A stretch of DNA of 64,000 nt from Puffinus mauretanicus (Eukaryota > Chordata > Aves > Procellariiformes > Procellariidae). Where the stretch lies: NCBI GenBank assembly GCA_023333565.1, contig JAJKFH010002198.1, positions 248,001 to 312,000 on the forward strand, in the 5' to 3' direction. Under the pieces are notes generated by a model, which worked only from the letters and a program-made list of their open reading frames with translations, was not told where the DNA came from and ran no database searches. Every line of letters begins with the position of its first letter. Position 1 is the first letter of the stretch. Below, in pieces: positions 48,936 to 60,149 of the stretch. The position numbers were made by a program, and so were the translations under genes.

Positions 48936-50799
48936 TGCTTGTGTTGAGGTATTTGATAAGCATACACTCCAAATACCTTTACAGCATTGCTCATGCTGTA
49001 AAATACACTTTTTAAAATTTTTTTTTATTGTGGGGCTGGTAAGCTAGAAGACATGTGGAAGTGTTTTTTCTTTTCAAATACTCCGCTGTGTTTTAGTATT
49101 TTTTGTATGGAGGATTTCTCTTTCAAAGCAGTTCGGTAAGCACATGTCTATTAAGTATGAACTAAAATGTTTTTCTATCTTTAAGCAGATTATGTAGAAG
49201 GAATGCAGTTATAAGAGAGCACCTAGAGTGCATCTTGAGAGCCATTAAACCACTTGAGCAGCTAAGTGAACTCTTCACTGATACCAGTGTTTACTTTAGT
49301 CTTCAAAAGTGTTCACCCATTTGTTAATTAAATTACAAAATAAATAAAGGGCAGATGATAAATATTCATGTATAGGCCTTGAAGAGGGATTGGAATATTG
49401 GTCATTTCAAGACAAAACTAGGTGGGTTTTTTGGGTGTGTGTTTGTACGGACATCTTGAAAAAGTAATCTGACCGTGATTCATGTTGGGGAACCATTTAG
49501 GAGAAATATTCTTCAAAGAAATATGTCTATGAAAGAAATATATGGATCCTTACGAAGCCATAGTGTTTTGCAATTGCTTTTAAATTACTTGTCCTGTGTC
49601 TGGCTATAGTTTGCAGGGCGAAGACAGAGGTACAGCTGTGCTCATGGATAAACTGGTACTTACACGTCATTCAATATTTATATCTTCTTGTGATTAGCTT
49701 TTGTCCAAAGTTGCTAGCTCTCTTCAGAGCAGCTTGGATGTGCTAGTCATACTCTTCTAATGGTTTTTCTCCAGGCGGGACATAAGCTGCATAACTCAGT
49801 AGATGATGAAAAATCTGTTCGGTTTTTGATGAAGAGAGTCTGAGTACCTAGTAGAAGCCAAATGCATTCTAAAGTGCTGTCCTAAGAGGAGAGGAGGGAG
49901 TAAATGACCGGGGAAATGTGCGCTGGGTCTCTGAGGGCATCTGCTAGAATGGTCTCCTTTTCTACAGGTTTAGTTCTGGAGAGTGTGTAAGTAAGCGAAG
50001 GCTTCTGTTCTTTCCTGAAGTGACTAATGAGTGTACTTACCCTATCAGCTCTGATTCTTAGAGCAAAGTCTGCTCACCTCCCTGTCCAGTTTATTCCTTG
50101 CAGAAAGGAGGACTCTCCTTGAAACCTGAACCGTTGGATGCCTGACCTGTTTTAGGCATGTTGGTATTTTCTCCATGCTGTCCTTGAACTCTTCTTCAGT
50201 AGTTTCAGGTGCCTGCCTTCCAGTTAACACACCTTCTAGATAAGACTAAGATCTTGATAGATTTTAAACCTAGTAACAGGCACTTTCTCTCACAGCAGTC
50301 ACTTACTGTTACAAGTAAATAAGATACAATTTATTAGAATTGTACAGAAGATTCTCTTTATGGTCTGTTTAACTTTAAGAAAGCAATTAAGCAGCTAGGA
50401 TGTTAATATTTTTAAAACTTATGTTGGATGATCTGATACGTGCTGAACTAGCACCAGAGATCCGAGATAGAAAGTTCTGAGTCAATACAAACGTAACTAG
50501 CGCTATATCTGCTCTATTAATTTTGTGGTCAAATTAAGTAACACTTTGACTTTTTCAATTTTTGTTCTACTTATATGAAAATGTCTAGAAGACAAAATCA
50601 AGCAGGTACCCCGCTATCTAGAAGCAGGACTAAATAGGAAGAGTTTTGCTACTGAGGGCCGGGAAACATAAGTCAGCACAAATAGCATGGTGTTCATTTT
50701 TGTCACTCTTTCCTGTTGTCCATCTCCTACTCCCTACCCCTCTTCTCTGCTTAAATACATGTTGAAAATCGGAAATGTTAATGGCTGCAGTTAGATTTT

Positions 50800-51135
50800 T
50801 AAGCCATGGGCACCGTCAGAATCCTTACCACTTGTGATCAAGTTCAGCAAGGCCATGTTAACAATTCCCCTGTTGAACTTCAGTAACAATTAGTTGATTG
50901 CTCTGATGGAAAGGTGAAGATACGATTAATGAATTTTTAGATTAGCCTTTAATGGAGTAATCTCCATGTCAGATGGATGTAAACTTCTTCCTGACCTTTG
51001 AATTGTCTAAAAGTTATGTAGCTACAATTAACAGGGTGCTGAGGTGGTAAATGGCACTAAAGGGCTGGGCTTAGCCCAGGACCAGTGCAGCCCCTTGACT
51101 GGTCAGTTCTGAGCATTTTGCAAACGGTGAGAAGT
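50800..51135. promoter_or_regulatory. Candidate enhancer-like segment 1 kb upstream of the AKT3 exon
   Basis: Motifs seen: AACAAT at 50860-50865 and 50885-50890 (SOX type), ATTAAT at 50925-50930 with further TAAT words up to about 50965 (homeodomain type), and CTGGGC/GCCCAG inverted repeat at 51065-51079. The block lacks long T-runs and coding potential. The clustering is suggestive of an intronic regulatory element. It lies about 1.0-1.3 kb before the exon, so a role in splicing is less likely than in transcription. Confidence 0.3.
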
Positions 51136-52082
51136 CCTAGGCACGGTTGGAAATCCTGCATCGTTACATACACTTTTTTTCTTAAAATGTTTGCTTGCAT
51201 AATGATGAAACAGCGACTTATTTAAAGTCTTAGTAAGTATTTGTACATACATTATTTCCTTTGCAGAGTTCGTAGAAATCAAAGACAGGGAAAGTTGGGC
51301 AGATCTAAACTTGCCCGTACTTAACTGAGTAATTGCACTTTAAAAATGAAATTGTCGCTGAGATTTTGGTGTGGCATTGTAAAGTATAATGCTATTAAAG
51401 AGATTTTTCACCCTTAAATAGCAAATAAGTGGCATTAATTAAGCTATCGTGTCTTTGCTGACCCGTTCTGTATGTTTCTGGTCCTGAATACCTCATGGCT
51501 AGCAGAATCTTCTGCTCAGACTGGGGTAGGGGGAAGGTGGAGGTGGTGGGTTTATTGGTGGACTTACCTTAAAAGGTAATTGGCTTCTACTTTTTCTTTT
51601 TTATTCCTTTTGCTTTCAGATATATTTGTTAAGTGTATTTTGTGTAGGTTCCCACATTCTTCTTGTATTTGCTTAGTGTATGTTTTGAGGAAATTAATGG
51701 TTTTTGCTTCGGCTCAGCAGGATAAATGTTCTACCTTGTAGTAGTTTAGCTTTCATTTTCTTATTAAAAGTCAAGCTGTAATGCTTGTTTTTGCCTGCAG
51801 CAAATTTTGAACTGTTTATAGGTGTAAAGATGTAGGATTTTGAAGAGTATAGTGTGATAAAATTTGGAATTATAGAATATTACTAATACAGTGCTTGTAG
51901 CTTCTCATTCCAGAAGCATCATTGTATAGTCCAGGCTTACCATTGCAATTCCATTTTCTCTTCTTTTGGAGGGAGTTAAGGTTTCCTCTATAAATTGAAA
52001 ACATCTGAAAAGATTTGGTATAATTAATGTTAGACACTGATAATATGTTATGTTTTTTAATATCAAAGGTTTTTTTCTACAG

Positions 52083-52113
52083 TACTAATGAACATTTTTC
52101 TTTTCTCCTTTAG
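52083..52113 (+). promoter_or_regulatory. AKT3: Splice acceptor of the AKT3 exon with branch point and polypyrimidine tract
   Basis: TACTAAT at 52083-52089 is an almost ideal branch-point motif. Its likely branch A is at 52088, 26 bases before the exon. A T/C-rich tract (52094-52111) follows, then the AG at 52112-52113. This choice of acceptor gives phase 1 and the correct Gly16-Glu17 junction, which fits the known AKT exon boundary. Confidence 0.93.
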
Positions 52114-52239
52114 GAGAATATATAAAAAACTGGCGGCCAAGGTATTTCCTGCTAAAGACAGATGGCTCTTTCATAGGCTATAAGGAGAAGCCCCAGGATG
52201 TGGATCTGCCATATCCACTCAACAACTTTTCAGTGGCAA
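52114..52239 (+). CDS. AKT3: AKT3 internal coding exon, PH domain residues 16-58 (partial gene)
   Basis: AKT3 is a serine/threonine kinase of the PI3K pathway. Its N-terminal PH domain binds PIP3 and PI(3,4)P2 at the plasma membrane, so that PDK1 and mTORC2 can phosphorylate the kinase. The exon begins in phase 1: the first G of the Gly16 codon lies in the previous exon. It then encodes Glu17 to Ala57 and ends on the first base of codon 58, giving 126 bp with no stop. The translation reads [16 protein letters not shown] and continues to PLNNFSVA. Asn21, Thr31, Lys41 and the DLPYP stretch (46-50) identify AKT3 rather than AKT1 or AKT2, from memory of the family. Visible lipid-pocket residues are Arg23 (52134-52136), Arg25 (52140-52142) and Asn53 (52224-52226). 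Glu17 (52116-52118) is the site of the known activating E17K change in the family, and is normal here. The start Met, the remaining PH domain, the kinase domain and the hydrophobic motif lie on exons outside the window. Confidence 0.97.
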
Positions 52240-52245
52240 GTATGT
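52240..52245 (+). promoter_or_regulatory. AKT3: Splice donor of the AKT3 exon
   Basis: The exon ends GCAA and the intron starts GTATGT. The GT is intact. The last exon base is A rather than the usual G, and position +4 is T, so the donor is somewhat weaker than consensus. The boundary fits the AKT family exon end after Val-Ala and one base of codon 58. Confidence 0.93.
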
Positions 52246-52455
52246 ATTTCTAGTATTTATTATTCTCTCAGCATATTGACAAAATATTTGCTATAAACTG
52301 CTTCATGTGTAGTTCAGAATTTGTTGGTAACACTGGAAGTTTGATGCCATGTGTCAGACTATTGCACCATTAGTCTTATGTCCAGCTCTACAAGAGCATT
52401 GAAGATTTTACCATGGGTTGGTTTTTGAATATTTTTGGAAGTCTAAGTTCTCATT

Positions 52456-52472
52456 TTTGTGTGTGTGTGTCT
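52456..52472. repeat. Short (TG)n microsatellite in the downstream intron
   Basis: About seven TG units at the start of the intron, 220 bases after the exon. Confidence 0.85.
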
Positions 52473-53839
52473 GAAGTGTCTGTAACTAACAATAACATTT
52501 GACAAATGGTTGTTGTAAGAAGAAAATTCCTGGAAAGCTTACCTTTATTCAGATCATTGACCTCTTTTCTCTTTTTCAGTAGTATCTCTGAATTCACTTG
52601 AAAACTCAAATTAATTAGAAAATTATCTAGACTGTCAAATGACACAAAATCATGCTAAATTGTTTTTCTCTTGGATAATCAGGTAATCAGCTCTCCAGCC
52701 TGGTTAATCAGTAATTTCAAGCAATCAGACAATTTGCATATAGTAGTAAAGCTACAAAGTGTGTATCTGTTGGATAAAGTGCAGGCATTTTGATTCTTGT
52801 TTTCCAAGAATGTTTCTAAACGACAAATCTGTAGTTTTTTTGATCTGGCAAAGTGAGATTGGTAGAAGAGTGTTTCTGAACAGAAATGAAACTATTTGAG
52901 GAGCAAAACTAAGGGGGCAAAAAATCTTCCTGAGTGTGAGTTGTGGATATCATAGCTGGAAACTTCCAAAGGAATACTAGAAAATTTACCCAATTTCTTT
53001 CAAAATTGTATTAACGTACTGCAATATAATAAATGGCAGTGTTTAGTTTTATAGAGGAGTATTGGAGCCACAAGAGCATGGGTACTTAGGGAAAGGGTTC
53101 CCTTCATCTGCAATGCTGAAGATGGAACAAATGTTACTGAGGCTAAATTTACCTATTTTCTTGATGAAATTGTTCTTGAGATTGACTCAGCCTTTGTATA
53201 TGAAGTAATTTGGGTATTTTATTTGGTAAGAAAATAATCTCGTGCTCCAAGCCCGTGTCTGTCCCACAACTAGGTGGAAGAAAACTTTGCATATTCTGAT
53301 TGTGACAGAAGTCTTACAAATTATATTGAGCGTGCAAGGCTTCTAATAATATTAGAGGCTCATTTTGCCATGTTGCTATTCAGCATAAAAAGCAGTGCTG
53401 TCTTTAAGTTGTTCATATGACTAGGAACTGACTAGATCATAGGCTGTTATTCCTTAGTTATTGCTCTGAATATCCTAACCTACTCATTTATAGCAGTTAA
53501 TAGTTTCCTAGATACTTTTTCCCCAATGCGCAGCAGAAAGAACATTTGTAGAACCACAGTAGGGGTTTTTGTCCTGCTTTACCATCTTCTTCATGGCATA
53601 TCTAATCTTCTTTGCTGCAGCACCTAGAAGGATGATCCAAATGGTAGTTCTGCTAAGCAAAGAAATGCATAATTAGCAATTAATTTCAGTGCATTGATAC
53701 TGGTGGGGTTTTTTGTTTCGATACCCAGAAGTCATCTTATGTAATTCTGATATTAGAATGCTGCCCCTGAATTTCCTTGATGGAAATTGGAAGATTTCAT
53801 ATTGTTTTCCAAAACGACACCATCACCCACCCGCCCCCC

Positions 53840-53864
53840 AAAAAAAAAAAAAAAAAAAAAAAAA
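53840..53864. repeat. Poly(A) tract, 25 bases, after a C-rich run
   Basis: An uninterrupted A25 follows CCCGCCCCCC-type sequence. No retroposed gene copy or SINE was recognised directly upstream. Confidence 0.95.
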
Positions 53865-55030
53865 TCCGTTCTGCAACTAGGAAGCCCCATAGGTCTGATT
53901 CTTAGGCAATGTAAGCTAAAGGAACAGGCATGCAATATTAGAAGAAATACAGTTTCGGTAAGCAAGATGAGTTTTTCTTTTTCTGGCAGGAAAAGGAGTA
54001 ATTTAATCAGAAATGATTGCTGATCAGTGCAAGAATAGGGAGATTTTTCACACATAAGAAGAATCCCATCAAATTAAGTGAAGTATCCATGTAGAATTCA
54101 CAGGATGAAAAGCAAAACAGTATGGTATTACACTCTAAATTGCAAGGGACTGTAAGTTTTTCGTCAGCTATGTTATCTGTCTGAAGATGAGATCATCAGT
54201 AGGGCAAACAAACAAACGAACAAACAGAATTGCTATACGAATGAATCAGATCTCATGGGCAGTACCTGGTAAATGTCAAGAATTGGTCTCACGGCCTCTG
54301 ATCCAAGAGTTCCTGAGCTGCTGCAGTAGGTTTGTGGCCACAAGCACTGCAACATATTTTTCCTGTAATAGTGAAGTACGTTTTTCATAAATTACTAGCC
54401 AGGCAGATGGAGTGTGAGATCACTGTTAATACCATCTTGATTAGGTTGGCAGGGACTTAAAGATATGTCTTTACAGTCCTATCTTCATGTAATCTTTGTA
54501 GCTATCTGTAAAGTGAGAGTGTGGTCTCAGTCTACTTCTTGCTCTCCAAATGATAGACATCTTTGGCTCTTGCTTGGAGCTTGTTATTTAAGCAGAAAAG
54601 GCCAAGGCTGTGGTATTATTTTTGTAGTACTGCTGGAGTTGAACATTGGAAAGTTCACACAGCTCTGCTTTGTGTGATACTTGTTCTGTAGTTTAAAACT
54701 TCTATATCCAGCTCTGTCAACCTAGTTACTTCCATCATACGGGTATTTTCCCACCACTGTCTGCTGCCTTCCACTCCTGTGACACCAGCTTTACTTTTGC
54801 AAAAGGCTCTTTCCCAGGCTTAGTATCATTTTCCCTAGTATGGCTCCCTGTTTTCTTCCAAGATAACTTCGAAGTCCCGCACCTGAGTGTTACTCTTTCC
54901 CTGGTCTTGTGTCGTCGGCTTAGTCTGTTGGGAATGACAGGAAGGCTGGAGAGAATGAAGTTATTTTACATATCGCTAACAGTGCGTCCAGTGCTAAATA
55001 TGTCTTTGTTAATAAAGCCTTTCTCATCGG
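53865..55030. other. Intronic, no gene recognised
   Basis: Contains a short imperfect AAAC repeat at about 54206-54225 and pyrimidine-rich sequence at 54710-54910 that might be decayed retroposon. Frames of 60-78 codons have no recognisable domain. Confidence 0.5.
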
Positions 55031-55059
55031 GTGGTGTTTTGTCATAGGATGGAGCATTC

Positions 55060-55445
55060 AGAGGCTGTCCCTTTTCCTTGGGGTGATCTGGGGGGAAGAC
55101 ATTGGGAAGCGGGTGTGTAAACGGGTAGACGCTTTATGTAGAGGCAGCGCACGCACACTTCAGTGGATTGCCAGCTGCCCAAAATGCAGGGGAACTGCGC
55201 GGGCCTGAAATGGAGGTGAGGAGTCTCTCTTCCTTGGAGCATAAGTATGTCCCTGAAGGCGAAACAGAGTTGACTAAGGGTATGACAGAGCGGGGCTGGA
55301 TGGAGCTGAGCCCCGGGGAGGGATACAGGACTGGCCCCTCGGTGTCCCGGACAGGGGCTTCACTTTGCCTCCCTGCGGCCGCTGCTCTCCCGCCTTCGGG
55401 CACATGTGAAGGGCAGCGATGAGCACCCCGTGCTGCATCTGCGGA
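55060..55445. other. Local GC- and CpG-rich patch in the downstream intron
   Basis: G+C rises sharply over about 400 bases, with repeated CpG such as GGCAGCGCACGCACAC near 55143-55158, GCGCGGGCC near 55197-55205, GCCCCGGGG near 55309-55317 and CGGCCGC near 55376-55382. Overlapping open frames of 66-106 codons on both strands are expected in such DNA. It may be an orphan CpG island or an unrecognised repeat. Confidence 0.45.
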
Positions 55446-57890
55446 GCTGCCGCAAGGTTGCAGGGGTGAACAGATCAGCCAGATCTGGTGACACTGGGTA
55501 GTGTGTAGGAATCACTCTGGTTTCTCTCCTGTGGAGCCAGCTTATTTTACACCAAACAGAGCCTTCTTTTTTTAACATGGGAGTTGAGAGAGCTGTGTAT
55601 TTGAAGTATGCTTTTAGTTCCTTAATGCTCGTGCCCTGACACTTGGACTCACAAAAAGGTGTGCCGTGGTATCTAACCATACACTTAAAGATAAGTGAAG
55701 GCGATGTAATTACACTGGTGGGAAATTCATTGTGGAAACTTAAAACTGGTTGATACTGGTTTTCAGAGGTAAATTCAGAAGTGTGAGCTTACTTGAATTG
55801 GCTGGTTCAAAATCAGTTCAGCTCTTTTCAGGTAGAGACAAGCAGTTGCAAGTAATCAAGCTATTGTAGCTTAAAGAGATACTCTTGATTGACTGAGTCA
55901 TGGTAACTGAGTGGGTGTGCATTCCTAGCCCACTTCAACTGCAAAATAAAATATGTTAATGTAAATTGCTTTTGCTTAGGCATTTATGCAGTCAGAACCA
56001 GTTTAAAAATAATTTGGATTCGATTGGTATAACTTCCCTGTACTGGCAGAAGCCTGAAAAAAATGTCCTGGCTTTTAAAACTCCATTATGCTTCTTTGGA
56101 TCAAAACTAGTACTCTGGGTGACGGGATGTATACCCTCAGTGGCCCCCCCAAAAAGCAACACGGCCTCACAATGCTGTTTTTAACTGGTCCAGTGTTGCC
56201 TAAGTAGAATCAGCACTGCTTTGTGTAAACAACTTTGGTCTTTGATCATCATTATTATTAGGGAAAACAGAGTGGGGAAGAATTAGACTTCAATTCTGCT
56301 TAAGGAGCATTTGTGGCTTTACTGATAAAAGAATACCTCTCACATATGCAATGAGTATGTAGGTAATCACATAGCACATTTGGGATGAGGTATTTCTAAG
56401 AATTGGCCCTTTGCCTTCATTTAGATCTTTACGTGGGGAATAATTGGGAAGAGCTGTATCTCTTCACAGTAGCCTTTGAGCTTTGGCCAAAAATGATGTC
56501 ACCTGGAATTTCTTTCCTATCTTGAAAGATAGTGCTTTCTAAGCACCCTGTGGTACAGCTACCCTTTTTCTCGTCTTTGAAAAGAAAAAGCAAATTTTAG
56601 TTATTGTGAGAAGGTAACCTTTTATAACCTTTCCTTTATTTTATTTTTTTCTCTGCAGAAATCATTATCAATGAACCTTGGCTATTCTAAGTGGAGAAGC
56701 TACTTTTTCCTAGTCTTAATCTTTCAGTAGGCCAGAGACAAGGTTTTATTATTTTGGGGATTTAAAATTCTTCAGAACATGAAAATTGAAAGGTTTCAGG
56801 GGAGTGATGTTAGGGCTATAAAGAATTCTGAAGACACTCTCTAAAGAAATGGGTAGGAAAACATATATTTAAGTTTTAAGCGATACTAAATTATGCATCA
56901 AAATACTTTGGCATTAGACATGACCTTGCGTGCAACTCCACAATTAACTTTTCGATGAGATTTAAGTTTAAAGTGCCAGGTGTTTTTTTAATTGTCACAA
57001 CACTGGATGACATGAACCCAGAGATAAGCATATAACTGTAGATACTTACAATTACAGTATAGATTTCATTCAAAAATAATAATGGTGCAATTGAATAAAT
57101 AATGTTAATTCAACACTGAAAATACTTGCGGGGTAAAGGCAATGTATGTGTCATGTACTGCATATCAAATGCATCTATGGAAATTCGAACTCACATCTAA
57201 TGTGTATAATCAGTATTTCTGTCTGTGTTGGATGAGTAATGTTTAGCTTTCTGGAAAACAGGACCAGTAATTTTCTTGGGGAGGCTTTCATATTACTTTA
57301 TGAATGGTTTCTAGGTGGTATAGTTGCTATTCTGTCATTTGACTTACAAGTTTGGATTCAGTTGTTGGCTTGGGTCATGAATGAAAATGTGTTCCTTGGT
57401 CTCATCCTTCCATTTTAATGGACAGTGCTTTCTCAGACACCAGTAAAGCATGCTGTAATTTCCAATTATCTCTAAATAGGGCCTGGTATGAGCATGGCAG
57501 GTCAAAGTTTACAGCCAGGTCTGAGAATTTTTATGCTAGTGTGATACACCCAGTTGCATAAATAAAAGTGGGGTGTTTGCATGAAAGACAGAGAAGGATG
57601 TATAATTTTACTGTCTTCCATGAAAACAATCTAAACCTGAGGCAAAACCCAACAATGACATGCAGAAATCTATTTTCATTCTTCCTCTTTGCATGAAGGG
57701 GCAAATGGCAGACTAGTTGTAATGACAGAAAGACATGGATGCTACTTCAGTACTTTTTGGAGTATTGGAAATGAAAGACTTTCCAGCATGATGAAGTGCA
57801 TCAAGGATGATCTTTTTCAGCTTCAAGAAATATAATTAAGATTTTTGTGTTTATTATGCAGTCATATATGTTGTTTTATCATCAAAGCAC
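55446..57890. other. Intronic, no gene recognised
   Basis: AT-rich. A candidate acceptor (T-rich tract, CTGCAG at about 56653-56658) is followed by an early stop in the frames tested and does not match the next AKT3 exon. Confidence 0.5.
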
Positions 57891-57899
57891 ATATAAGTA

Positions 57900-58600
57900 T
57901 TTGTCATGAGCCAAGCCCCACAGAAGTGGGATTTCTACCCGTACAGAACAAAAAGTCAGTCCCTGCTCCAAAATACTAAAATTCCAAATATAAAACAAGG
58001 GACAGCAGATGGATGCAAACAGATGGGGGGAGTATGAGAAAACAATGAGACGGTATTAGCCTGTAGTACAGACAGTGGTCTCAGCACATCAAAAACTAAT
58101 CCATTGTCAAGGTTAGATTTTTACTCTCTTCTCCCATCTTTTCTCTGTCCCTCCTTCCCTCCCTCCTGTTTTTTAAGACATACTGAAGGAGAGTTTTAAG
58201 GAGGATTTAAAAGAGAACCAGTATGGCAGACAGAGAGAAATTAGAAATGCTTTTGAGAAATGGTGCTGAAATTGGAACAGTAAAAGGATGGGTGGCATTT
58301 TGATACTGAATGAAGAGTGATACCAAGGATGAGGGTAGGCTGTGGGGACAGACCATGTTGCAAAGCTACCTATATTTGATGTGATAGAGCTGGGTAAGAA
58401 ATGAGGAATGCACAGAGAGGAGTGATATGATCAAAGGGGCAATGGAGAAAAATGGTCTGTTCAACAGTTTTGGGGATGACATTTTTAGGGGAAAACTGCA
58501 TTTGTTGGAACCAAAGAAGGGATATTAAATTGTTCACATAAATCTCTATGTGACCAAACTTATTTCTAGGGTCATACTTCCCATAGATAAAATGTAGTGA
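57900..58600 (-). mobile_element. L2-type LINE relic, antisense, C-terminal end of the RT protein
   Basis: A minus-strand frame (58370-58750, 126 codons) contains FDHITPL at 58415-58435, a hallmark of the C-terminal region of L2-clade LINE proteins (consensus RRFDHITPL.LHWLP). Just before it come IPKTVEQTIF and a degenerate version of the QNAAARLI stretch. Towards the left, the sequence 'gggacagcagatggatgcaaacagatggggggagtatgagaaaacaatgagac' (58000-58052) and 'aaggagagttttaaggaggattt' (58185-58207) match a repeat I remember as common in turtle and crocodile genomes. The frame breaks outside the motif, so it is a dead copy. Confidence 0.65.
58145..58170. repeat. CCCTCCTT-type pyrimidine repeat
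   Basis: CTCCCTCC/TTCC units within the L2-type relic; likely low-complexity expansion. Confidence 0.75.
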
Positions 58601-58694
58601 GAAAGGACAGAGCCTTTTGGAAAGCCTCAGAAAAGTAGGTTTCCCATAGGGAGTAGGTAAACAAGTAGGAGAATCGAGAGAGAACCAAGCTGCG

Positions 58695-58715
58695 GGTGTG
58701 TGTGTGGGTGTGTGC
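58695..58715. repeat. Short (GT)n microsatellite, imperfect
   Basis: GGTGTGTGTGTGGGTGTGTG, interrupted once by GG. Confidence 0.9.
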
Positions 58716-58759
58716 ATTTGTACATATATGTAAAAGCCATGTCTTTTCATATGTATATG

Positions 58760-59480
58760 AGCAAAAGCACGTGTATCTGTCTTAATGTTACGTAAACGGT
58801 GTATTAGTTCTGCTACTTGTCTACTACTTGTCTAACAAAAAAGGTCATCAGAGAAAAGTGTGGATTTGGAATGCAGAGTAGCAGTAATGGAAAAAGGTAT
58901 TTGTAAGCAGTGTGTTCATTAAATTTTGACATAAGAAAGAAAAAAATGGGAGTAGCAACTGAATAGGCAAAGGCTGGGACAAAAGTGTTTCTCTTGTGAA
59001 GGAAAGACCAAGAGAAGAAGAAGAAATCAAGGTTAAATTGTAATGCAAATAGATAGATACATAGATAAAGATATCTGTATATCGATAGCACTCTGTATAT
59101 ATTTAACAGTGCATATATTCTAAACAATGCAAGCAGTGGTTCGATACTATTTCTTTTATATCGTATGATAGTCACAGGAAGTCATCTTTTGTGCTAAAAC
59201 TCAGTCTATATTAGAAATAATTTCTCAAATATGCAACCTTCTGTTCATTTTTTAGTGCAATTTTTTATGGCTGCTTGTATGTTTAGTATTCTTGTCTAGC
59301 TATATCAACAAATTCTGCTGAAATTGAAAGCTTCCGTATATGAAATAATAAAATGGTATTAGTGTTCTTTCTATTTTTTATGCTGAATGAATGTATTTAG
59401 GAAAAGAACACTGGTGATTATATGGTTAAAGTTATAGAATTCAAACTTTAAACTTTTTAATAAAATCTGAACAGATGATC
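58760..59480. other. Intronic, no gene recognised
   Basis: Contains a duplicated CTACTTGTCTA near 58813-58832 and an imperfect AGAT/ATAG tetranucleotide stretch near 59048-59090. The 120-codon minus-strand frame here is Phe/Leu/Tyr-rich without recognisable domain and lies in low-complexity DNA. Confidence 0.5.
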
Positions 59481-59494
59481 TGTGCTTTTTTTTT

Positions 59495-59605
59495 TTGGAA
59501 CTGGCAGGTTTCAGGCCCTCTAATTGGCTTCCCAGCTTTGCAGAGTAATTACAGCTTCAAGCAAACTTTGTCATCTGTGGTTCAGAATGGTGTAAAGTAA
59601 ACAGA
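59495..59605. other. Candidate conserved non-coding segment
   Basis: Balanced sequence with TAATTG at 59521-59526 and TAATTA at 59546-59551 within 30 bases, next to a T-run. Only suggestive of a regulatory site. Confidence 0.2.
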
Positions 59606-59772
59606 ACGTTTTGAAATACAGTTTGTAGTTAGAGTTGCTCAGGAGAGTTTAACTAGCATAACTACTTAATTTAGATAGTAGCAGTTATTTGAAAAAGATA
59701 GTCTAACATTTTAGAATTGTCAGATTGTTTGTGGATATGGAGATGAAAGTTAACCTCTGGTATGTACCTGAC

Positions 59773-59792
59773 TTTTTTTTTTTAAAAAAAAA
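59773..59792. repeat. T11-A9 palindromic run
   Basis: Eleven T directly followed by nine A, which can fold back on itself. Slippage-type low-complexity sequence. Confidence 0.85.
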
Positions 59793-60149
59793 GGGAAGTA
59801 CTTGAGAAACATCCATTGTGTTTCTTTATGCTGGTTTTATTTCATTTTTTCAATTTTCTATATAGATCCAAAAATGGCCGAATGAGTGCTACAGACTTGT
59901 TGGAACAGAGTTGTCTGTTTCTGTTACTGATTTTGTATTTTGCTGCTTCAAACAAGTGTTATCCCCCAAGGTTTTTCATCCCCTCTAATCTTAAAGGGGA
60001 AAATTCTCATGACCGATGTTTAATCCCAGCAAGACAGAAAGCTTTAGGATTAAAATGTGTAATTCCAAGTTGTAGATGGCTAGCATACAAGAACACAAAG
60101 TTGAGTCTGTCTGTTTACTGGCTTACTCATCTTTTTGAATGATAATTTA

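Larger units (their letters stand above)
1..52113 (+). other. AKT3: AKT3 intron upstream of the exon (3' portion; left end not in window)
   Basis: No exon was found here. In particular I did not find the short AKT3 exon that carries the start codon and the first 15 residues, so the intron is inferred to span this whole stretch and continue to the left. A long intron at this point agrees with what is known of vertebrate AKT3. Open frames on both strands are short and scattered, with no splice context or protein similarity that I recognise, apart from the LINE relics listed separately. Confidence 0.8.

Noticed and set aside
56641..56710. T-rich tract with CTGCAG as the acceptor of the next AKT3 exon
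   Set aside because: The following bases do not encode the expected PH-domain continuation and soon meet stops.
58370..58750. 126-codon minus-strand open frame as a host gene
   Set aside because: Contains the FDHITPL motif of L2-type LINE proteins and lies in an L2-like repeat.
58813..59175. 120-codon minus-strand open frame
   Set aside because: Low-complexity Phe/Leu/Tyr-rich translation over simple sequence; no family seen.
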